Positions 12,806-17,540 of a stretch of DNA of 17,540 nt are shown here, in pieces. The stretch is from Clostridium sp. (GTDB lineage Bacteria; Bacillota; Clostridia; Lachnospirales; Lachnospiraceae). Location: positions 1 through 17,540 of the forward strand of contig JAMPFS010000053.1 of assembly GCA_023664325.1 (NCBI GenBank). Direction: 5' to 3'. Positions within the stretch are counted from its first letter, which is position 1. Each line of letters starts with the position of its first letter. The notes beneath the pieces were generated by a model. The model was not told the origin of the DNA. It saw nothing but the letters and a program-made list of their open reading frames with translations, and ran no database searches. Position numbers and translations under genes: made by a program.

Positions 12806-13733
12806 TAGAGTGATTATGATAATTATTATTATTTTAGCTGTCCTGTTGCTATTGATATATATAAACCATAGAATTCAATTAAAGAAAGAATCTGCACTCC
12901 GTTCACCGCTTGGTCAAATTGTAGAAGTTGATGGACATAATATGAGCGTTTATACTGAAGGAGAAGGAGAAACAACGCTTGTATTTATGTCAGGCGGAGG
13001 AACCTGCTGTCCAATATTAGATTTTAAATCTCTATATTCTCTTTTAAGTGATAATTATAAAGTTGCAGTAGTAGAAAAATTTGGATATGGGTTCAGTGAT
13101 GTTGTTGATGTGAGCAGAGATATTGGTTCGATACTTGAGAATACACGTGCTGCATTAAAGGCGGCGGGATTAAATGCACCATATGTTTTATGCCCTCATT
13201 CTATGTCTGGACTTGAAGCATTATATTGGGCACAGAAATATCCGGGTGAAGTGTCAGCAATTATTGGATTGGATATGGCTGTACCGCAATATTATGACAG
13301 CATGAGCATCAATATACCAATGATGCGTGCTGCAAGCTGGGCGGCTGATATTGGAATTACCCGTTTAATACCCGGAATTGCAGAAAGTGATGCGATACAG
13401 TATGGTACGTTATCCGATAGCGAAAAAGAAATTTATAGAGCAGTTTTTTACAGCCGTACAGCAACGGTTACAATGATTAACGAATGTGATTCCGTTAAAG
13501 AAAATGCAAAATTAGTTGAAAGTATGGGTGTCCCTCAACTTTCAATGCTGCTGTTCATTTCAAATGGGTCGGGAGGAACTGGTTTTGATGAAGAGACATG
13601 GCGTAAAATACCAATAGAATATATTTCGCAGGTGCAAAACGGAAAGTATATAGAGCTGGATTGTCCACATTATATTCATAATTATGAGTATGATGCGATA
13701 AGCGAAAATATTATTGAATTTTTATCAGAATGA
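12792..13733 (+). CDS. Membrane-anchored alpha/beta hydrolase
   Basis: A 313-residue protein starting at ATG 12792 after AAAGGGGGCGCC, overlapping the upstream gene by 14 bases. Residues 6-24 are a hydrophobic signal-anchor (RVIMIIIIILAVLLLLIYI). The alpha/beta hydrolase fold follows: TTLVFMSGGGT (oxyanion loop), YKVAVVEKFGYGFSD, the nucleophile elbow CPHSMSGLEALYWAQ (S137 in H-S-M-S-G) and a C-terminal LDCPHYIHNYEYDAI (H293 or H296 as catalytic His). Probably extracytoplasmic. The substrate cannot be read from the sequence. Confidence 0.88.
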   Translation: MKKVSRVIMIIIIILAVLLLLIYINHRIQLKKESALRSPLGQIVEVDGHNMSVYTEGEGETTLVFMSGGGTCCPILDFKSLYSLLSDNYKVAVVEKFGYGFSDVVDVSRDIGSILENTRAALKAAGLNAPYVLCPHSMSGLEALYWAQKYPGEVSAIIGLDMAVPQYYDSMSINIPMMRAASWAADIGITRLIPGIAESDAIQYGTLSDSEKEIYRAVFYSRTATVTMINECDSVKENAKLVESMGVPQLSMLLFISNGSGGTGFDEETWRKIPIEYISQVQNGKYIELDCPHYIHNYEYDAISENIIEFLSE

Positions 13734-13760
13734 TGACAAATTTAAGCCTTGGAGGGACTT

Positions 13761-14135
13761 ATGAAACGGGAATTGGGGATTGCGCGGTGCGGGCTTGCCT
13801 GCTGCTTGTGCTCAGAAAATGTAAAATGTGATGGATGTGATTCAGGAGGATGTCCTGGATATCGTGATTGTGAAAACAGGTTGTGTTCCGTCGAGAAAAA
13901 AATTCACCATTGCTATGAGTGTAAAGAGGATTGCAAAAGAGGATTACTTCAAAAAATAAAGCCGTATGGTTTTAATTTATTTATTAGGCGGTATGGAGAA
14001 GAAGAACTTCTAAATTGTCTGGAAAGAAATGAAAAAAATGGTGTGATATATCATCGGGAAGGAATCAATGGCGATTATGACGACTTTGACGATGTAGACA
14101 AACTGATAGAATTTATTAAGACTGGAAAACGCTAA
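13761..14135 (+). CDS. DUF3795 cysteine-rich protein
   Basis: A 124-residue protein. I chose ATG 13761 because TTGGAGGGAC places GGAGG six bases before it; an in-frame TTG at 13749 would overlap that site. Residues 9-60 are crowded with cysteines: CGLACCLCSENVKCDGC, GCPGYRDCENRLC and CYECKEDCKR, a DUF3795-type putative metal-binding domain. The C-terminal half is helical and acidic (NLFIRRYGEEELLNCLERNE and GDYDDFDDVDKLIEFIKTG). It follows the hydrolase by 27 bases in the same direction, so the three genes are probably co-transcribed. Function unknown. Confidence 0.8.
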   Translation: MKRELGIARCGLACCLCSENVKCDGCDSGGCPGYRDCENRLCSVEKKIHHCYECKEDCKRGLLQKIKPYGFNLFIRRYGEEELLNCLERNEKNGVIYHREGINGDYDDFDDVDKLIEFIKTGKR

Positions 14136-14280
14136 ATTCCGGCTTGATAAAAGTAGCCAATGCTGATGTTGAGGGTAAATTCATTAAAAGAGTGGATGTG
14201 GGTATACTATTAAGTTTATTCGCAGTCTAAATATCACGATGAGTTACACGCAAAATTCATAATTCGTCCGCTTAAATTTA

Positions 14281-14315
14281 TTGCAATTATTTTGACGCTA
14301 TGTCATAATAATGAC
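14281..14315 (+). promoter_or_regulatory. Promoter of the AbiE module with a palindrome over the -10
   Basis: TTGCAA (14281-14286), a 17-base spacer and CATAAT (14304-14309) form a plausible promoter. GTCAT (14302-14306) and ATGAC (14311-14315) form an inverted repeat with an AATA loop that spans the -10. AbiEi antitoxins are known to repress their own promoter through inverted repeats, so this is a candidate operator. The rest of 14136-14335 shows nothing clear. Confidence 0.55.
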
Positions 14316-14335
14316 GGACAATATTTTATTTTTGC

Positions 14336-14962
14336 ATGCAGAAAGTTGGTGCTTGCTTGAACAAAAAGGAAATGGTACAAAGGGTAATTATAGATAACGG
14401 CGGCATTGCAAAAACTGCTGACTTTGCGGCAGAGGGCATAAAGAGTTATGAAGTTGCGGCGCTGTGCAAAGAAGGTTATATTGAAAGAATCCGCCGAGGT
14501 TTTTATCAGCTTCCTCAAAGCAGTCAAATAACGGAGGAGCAATTGCTCCAAGAGCTTCTTCCGCAAGGAATTGTTTGCGTTGAGTCTGCCTTATTTCATT
14601 ATGGGTATAGCGATTTCGCTCCCCGTGAATGGTCTGTTGCTGTTCCGAGAACGGCGTCCCGTTCTGTAAAGAAAATAAAGGAATTTCCGATTAAGGCTTA
14701 CTATATTCAAAAGGATTTTTTGCAAATCGGAAAAGTAACAGACCTCTTTAACGGCGTAGAACTTGCGGTGTATGATCGTGAGCGTACGATATGCGATTGC
14801 TTCAAGTATCGAACAAAGCTGGACAATGAAACCTTCAACAAAGCTGTCAACGCTTATGCTGCTGATAAAAATAAAAATCTTGCGAACCTTTCAAAGTACG
14901 CAAGAGAAATGAAGCTTTATACAAAGGTTATGAATGTAATGGAGGTGCTGCTGAATGGCTGA
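14336..14962 (+). CDS. abiEi: AbiEi family antitoxin
   Basis: Up to 208 residues. The N-terminal winged helix (about residues 8-60) reads LNKKEMVQRVIIDNGGIAKT, ADFAAEGIKSYEVAALCKEG and YIERIRRGFYQLP, the AbiEi_4 pattern ending in RxGxYxLP. The C-terminal domain has CVESALFHYGYSDFAPREWS, VYDRERTICDCFKYRTKLDN and YAREMKLYTKVMNVMEVLLN. The ATG at 14336 has no ribosome binding site and lies only about 20 bases from the predicted transcription start. TTG 14357 would give the family-typical MNKKEMVQRV start and may be correct. The antitoxin both represses the operon and counters AbiEii. The gene overlaps the toxin gene by eight bases. Confidence 0.9.
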   Translation: MQKVGACLNKKEMVQRVIIDNGGIAKTADFAAEGIKSYEVAALCKEGYIERIRRGFYQLPQSSQITEEQLLQELLPQGIVCVESALFHYGYSDFAPREWSVAVPRTASRSVKKIKEFPIKAYYIQKDFLQIGKVTDLFNGVELAVYDRERTICDCFKYRTKLDNETFNKAVNAYAADKNKNLANLSKYAREMKLYTKVMNVMEVLLNG

Positions 14963-15851
14963 TATTGCCGCATCCGTGCTTGCGAGATTAAAGAATAAGG
15001 CGAAAGAAAGCGGACGGAGTTATCAGCTTTGTTTACAGCTTTTCTGTCAAGAGGAGTTTTTGCGCCGTTTGGAACATTCTAAATACGCTGAGAACCTTGT
15101 ACTAAAGGGTGGGCTGTTTATATATTCCGTTACTGACTTTGACAGTCGTGTGACGGTGGATGTGGATTTCCTTCTTCGGAAAGTACCCAACACACCCGAA
15201 CAGTTGAAGCCTGTATTGGGAGAAATCATTAACACACCTACCGACAATGATTTTATCACCTTTGAAATAAAAGATATTGCACCTATTTCCGTAGCCAAGA
15301 AATATGCCGGTATTGGTGCTGCCATTGTAGCACGAATCAAAGACACAAGAACACCGTTCAGCATTGATTTTGGTGTGGGAGATGTCATTGTGCCGAAACA
15401 GAAAAAGAGGAAAATCCCAACGCAGCTTGAGGATTTTACCGCTCCGACAGTAAATACCTACTCTCTTGAAACAACAGTTGCTGAAAAGATTGACGCTATC
15501 CTTAGTCTTATGGAGTTTTCCAGCCGGATGAAAGACTACTACGATATTTACTATCTTGCAAATAAGTTTGATTTTGACGGAGCAACGCTTACAGAAGCGT
15601 TAAGAAAAACTTTTGAAAACCGTTGTCATACCTTTACAATGGAGCAGTTTGAACAGGTTATGACTTTTGACAGCGATGATGCTATGCAAAAGAAATGGAA
15701 AGCGTTTTGCCGAAAGATCGATACAAAAACGGATGATTTCAATACAGTGCTAAGGACGATAAAAGCGTTTTTGATCGAGCCATACAAGGCATCAGTAGAA
15801 AATAAAGAATTTGCTGAAAAATGGTCTGCCGCTGATAGCGAGTGGATGTGA
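14955..15851 (+). CDS. abiEii: AbiEii nucleotidyltransferase toxin
   Basis: A 298-residue protein beginning MADIAASVLARLKNKAKESG. Nucleotidyltransferase motifs are present: LVLKGGLFIYS (GG at 52-53), RVTVDVDFLL (DVD at 69-71), the third acidic strand FSIDFGVGD (137-143), LETTVAEKIDAILSL (171-185) and RMKDYYDIYYLAN (191-203). This is the AbiEii/DUF1814 order of GSx/GG, DxD, D and K-x-x-DxxDIxxL motifs, and all key residues seem intact. AbiEii is a type IV toxin whose relatives (MenA-type) modify tRNA by adding nucleotides; abortive infection is the classical outcome. It is coupled to AbiEi by an eight-base overlap. Confidence 0.92.
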   Translation: MADIAASVLARLKNKAKESGRSYQLCLQLFCQEEFLRRLEHSKYAENLVLKGGLFIYSVTDFDSRVTVDVDFLLRKVPNTPEQLKPVLGEIINTPTDNDFITFEIKDIAPISVAKKYAGIGAAIVARIKDTRTPFSIDFGVGDVIVPKQKKRKIPTQLEDFTAPTVNTYSLETTVAEKIDAILSLMEFSSRMKDYYDIYYLANKFDFDGATLTEALRKTFENRCHTFTMEQFEQVMTFDSDDAMQKKWKAFCRKIDTKTDDFNTVLRTIKAFLIEPYKASVENKEFAEKWSAADSEWM

Positions 15852-15867
15852 TTAGGAGGAAGATCAA

Positions 15868-16222
15868 ATGATAAATAAAACTACTTGCCGCACGGAAGAT
15901 CAAGTTAGAGATAGTGCTAAAATTATATTAGGATTTGATGTCGTAGAAGCAAAAACACAACAGGGAACTGGACAAATTACAACCTTTAATCAATTAGGAT
16001 TCAAAGGTGGCGCTCCCGATTTTTCATATATGGAAGAATATATGAAAAATCGAAAAATTGCAGTCAGCGAAGCAATCCGTCATTTGTCAAAAAATTAATA
16101 TAAAAAATTGGCAAACCTTTCACCTGTATGATATTTTCGAGATTGACTCTGGTACAAAATTGGACAAAGCAAAGATGGACAAATGTTGTAGTATTGATAC
16201 CGAAGAAAGATATATCTTTTGA
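15868..16222 (+). pseudogene. Restriction specificity (S-subunit-like) gene relic, first part
   Basis: The frame from ATG 15868 (after TTAGGAGGAAGATCAA, a strong site) to TAA 16096 includes GGAPDFSYMEEYMKNRKIAV followed by SEAIRHLSKN. A one-base shift at the A-run 16089-16094 leads to the second frame: KINIKNWQTFHLYDIFEIDS, then GTKLDKAKMDK, ending at TGA 16220. 'PDxxYMEEYMK' and 'NWxxFxLxDIFEIxSGTKLDKxKM' are linker and recognition-domain starts of S-like proteins (type I S or BcgI-B type). The first 45 residues (VRDSAKIILGFDVVEAKTQQ and on) are unassigned. Not functional as written. Confidence 0.55.
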
Positions 16223-16532
16223 GGCAAAGCAATTTATTGCAACTGCAATATTCAAGGAAAGTCAAAATAATTATAGAGCATTTATCAAAGAGTTGAATGC
16301 CCACGTCAAGAGGGATTTTGTAATAAAATTGCCCGCAGATACCGATGGAGCACCAGACTATGATTATATGGCGGCATATATTAGCAAAATAAAAAAACAA
16401 AGTTCGCATACTCTTGAAGCATTGCAAGCCATATAAACTGAAGACGAAAAGCTCAAAAACGGAATTACACGAGATACCGGAAAATTGAACGCTTACTTCA
16501 GGAAAGATTTTACCATAAAGTTCCCCCATTAA
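16200..16532 (+). pseudogene. S-subunit-like relic, middle part
   Basis: In the next frame, KKDISFEAKQFIATAIFKES leads to FIKELNAHVKRDFVIKLPAD, TDGAPDYDYMAAYISKIKK and SSHTLEALQAI, with a stop at 16434. The same frame continues past the stop as TEDEKLKNGITRDTGKLNAY, FRKDFTIKFPH, stopping at 16530. 'RDFxIKLPxDxDGxPDxxYMxxYI' closely resembles the end of a target-recognition half. The near-repeat LNAYFRKDFTIKFP shows a duplicated or second half. Start-codon reading from 16128 would give an out-of-frame N-terminus, so I treat this as a relic. Confidence 0.5.
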
Positions 16533-16671
16533 GTATAATGTCGACAGTAATGTTATTGATGATAAACACGAGCTTTCTGACAAAGGTTACATGCCGTATT
16601 GGGAGTGAATGGAAGATTATATGAAATATTTGCCATATGGTGATAGAATAGAGATGAGCGAAACGTATTAA
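16533..16671 (+). pseudogene. S-subunit-like relic, C-terminal tail
   Basis: This frame reads YNVDSNVIDDKHELSDKGYM, PYWE, a TGA stop (where related proteins usually have YMEDYM), then MEDYMKYLPYGDRIEMSETY and TAA 16669. 'YMEDYMKxLPYGDRI' is the usual end of Lachnospiraceae S-like proteins. Only the single stop interrupts the frame. It completes the order of the relics at 15868 and 16200. Confidence 0.5.
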
Positions 16672-17177
16672 ATTATCAAGAACAACCTGGCAGTTAGCTG
16701 TTGAACATAGAAAAAATGTTTTTTGAGACATAGCAAAGCTAATGTAAGTCCAAAACCTACGAAAAACAGCAAGGATTCAGTTGCAGGTATTCAGGCAGTC
16801 CTTTTGACCATTTTCAATTTGCGGTAAGACTGGCTGCCCGGCATGTTCACGGCGGCAACAGCCACTGCTTAAAAGACTGATATGGGCAAGTGTATTTAGA
16901 TTGGCAACAGACGATTGATTTCTTACCCACATCCGTTCGTCCCGTGTTTTTGAACCGGGAGTTATTCCGTACGCAGGGAATAGCAGGATTTGAAGTATTT
17001 ACCGTTGCGGTCAAGGGAAAGACAAAGACGCAAATCATTTGGGATGGTAACCCATTTGGTGCATCCTCGGTGCTTTTTGCCATTGTGAAATTTTACATGG
17101 TCAATCGGGCATGTGCCGGAAAATTTACTCCCTTTTCGGGATTGTGTACCCACTAAAAATGGGCTTATCAATATACA
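16672..17177. other. Unassigned stretch, no gene supported
   Basis: No convincing gene was found on either strand. A plus-strand frame after 16734 gives SKANVSPKPTKNSKDSVAGI and QAVLLTIFNLR. Another plus frame opens at GTG 16890 (YLDWQQTIDFLPTSVRPVFL and on to about 17156). Neither has a ribosome binding site or a family I recognise. The part 16800-17130 looks richer in G and C than its surroundings, so it may be an imported scrap from another element. No inverted repeats or target duplications typical of an insertion sequence were visible. Confidence 0.4.
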
Positions 17178-17206
17178 TTGCAAACAACAGGCAAACATAT
17201 TGTAAT
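17178..17206 (+). promoter_or_regulatory. Probable promoter of the membrane protein gene at 17236
   Basis: TTGCAA (17178-17183), a 17-base spacer and TGTAAT (17201-17206) form a plausible promoter. GGAG at 17225-17228 serves as the ribosome binding site before ATG 17236. Confidence 0.5.
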
Positions 17207-17235
17207 CAAGCTTATAGATGAATTGGAGTTTTTTT

Positions 17236-17540
17236 ATGAAAAGAAACCTTACATTGCAAAATATTCTTTTGTCGTTGTTTAGTTTTGTGATATTATGGAC
17301 TGTCGTGACAGACGCATGGGGCTATTCAGATTATTTTCATGTTAGCTATGCTTCTTATATTTATGCTTATTTTAGTCGTTTGATTTGGATGACACCTGCG
17401 ATATGGTTACTTATTCGTTATAGTGATTTTTTGAATTACAATAATAAAAAGCTTTTTTCACGCCCAGTTTTGAATAAGTCATTCATCATTGTATCATCTG
17501 TGTCGCTATTTTTTGTTTTTGGCTCAATGATTATAAACCA
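17236..17540 (+). CDS. Partial membrane protein, possibly CPBP-family intramembrane protease (3' end outside window)
   Basis: At least 101 residues, open to the right edge. It begins MKRNLTLQNILLSLFSFVIL and has hydrophobic segments at about 8-27, 42-60 and 80-99, with YAYFSRLIWMTPAIWLLIRY followed by SDFLNYNNKKLFSRPVLNKS. The 'SRLIWxxPAIxLIxxYxxxLxxxxKxLFSRP' block resembles the N-terminal region of CPBP/Abi-type membrane proteins often linked with bacteriocin self-immunity. The catalytic EExxxR and H motifs would lie beyond the window, so the family call is tentative. The start follows GGAGTTTTTTT. Confidence 0.55.
   Translation, partial: MKRNLTLQNILLSLFSFVILWTVVTDAWGYSDYFHVSYASYIYAYFSRLIWMTPAIWLLIRYSDFLNYNNKKLFSRPVLNKSFIIVSSVSLFFVFGSMIIN

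Noticed and set aside
15047..15388. Minus-strand frame inside AbiEii
   Set aside because: Antisense to a gene with all AbiEii motifs; the product has no recognisable pattern.
16890..17156. 88-residue frame starting at GTG as a possible gene
   Set aside because: No ribosome binding site, no family signal and competing frames of similar length on both strands; left as unassigned sequence.

Overview
The window looks like accessory DNA from a low-GC Firmicute, most likely Clostridia and probably Lachnospiraceae. This rests on strong AGGAGG-type ribosome binding sites, AT-rich codon use and the protein families present (DUF1848, DUF5680, a DUF2207-like/LemA pair, AbiE, Rhs tips). The genus cannot be fixed from sequence alone. 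No tRNA, rRNA, CRISPR array or intact transposase was seen.

Positions 1-5982 are a decayed polymorphic-toxin (Rhs/YD-repeat) locus. Short, relatively GC-rich scraps of Rhs core, pretoxin and HINT sequence alternate with AT-rich toxin tips and small acidic genes that look like immunity genes. Recognisable relics are an Rhs-core end plus pretoxin running into a frameshifted EndoU-type nuclease tip, an Rhs repeat followed by a second tip with an HTHI motif, the C-terminal part of a PT-HINT domain, a GGHGDIH tail and a LHKYLYANT core end. Most of the candidate immunity genes are still open (918, 2214, 2728, 3219, 3819, 5433). An intact DUF1016 (YhcG-type) PD-(D/E)xK nuclease gene sits inside the array and carries a perfect 27-bp palindrome.

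Positions 5983-8506 hold a membrane-anchored GH25 muramidase and, convergent to it, an AlbA_2/Schlafen-type regulator with a C-terminal winged helix. The regulator's promoter is covered by a nested palindromic operator. Positions 8726-10703 hold a lipase-like relic, then an overlapping DUF2207-like membrane protein and LemA gene pair.

Positions 10846-15851 hold a truncated XRE-DUF5680 regulator relic, a complete DinJ-YafQ type toxin-antitoxin operon, a co-oriented DUF1848 / alpha-beta hydrolase / DUF3795 cluster, and a complete AbiEi-AbiEii (type IV) toxin-antitoxin or abortive-infection module. Positions 15868-16671 are the frameshifted wreck of a restriction-specificity (S-subunit-like) gene. 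After an unassigned stretch, the window ends inside a small membrane protein gene that may be a CPBP-family protease.

Overall this is a defence and competition island. Toxin genes have been lost while immunity genes and toxin-antitoxin modules have persisted. The least explained signals are the paired palindromes of the DUF1016 gene, the four-box operator at 8552-8588, and the toxin-free immunity bank.
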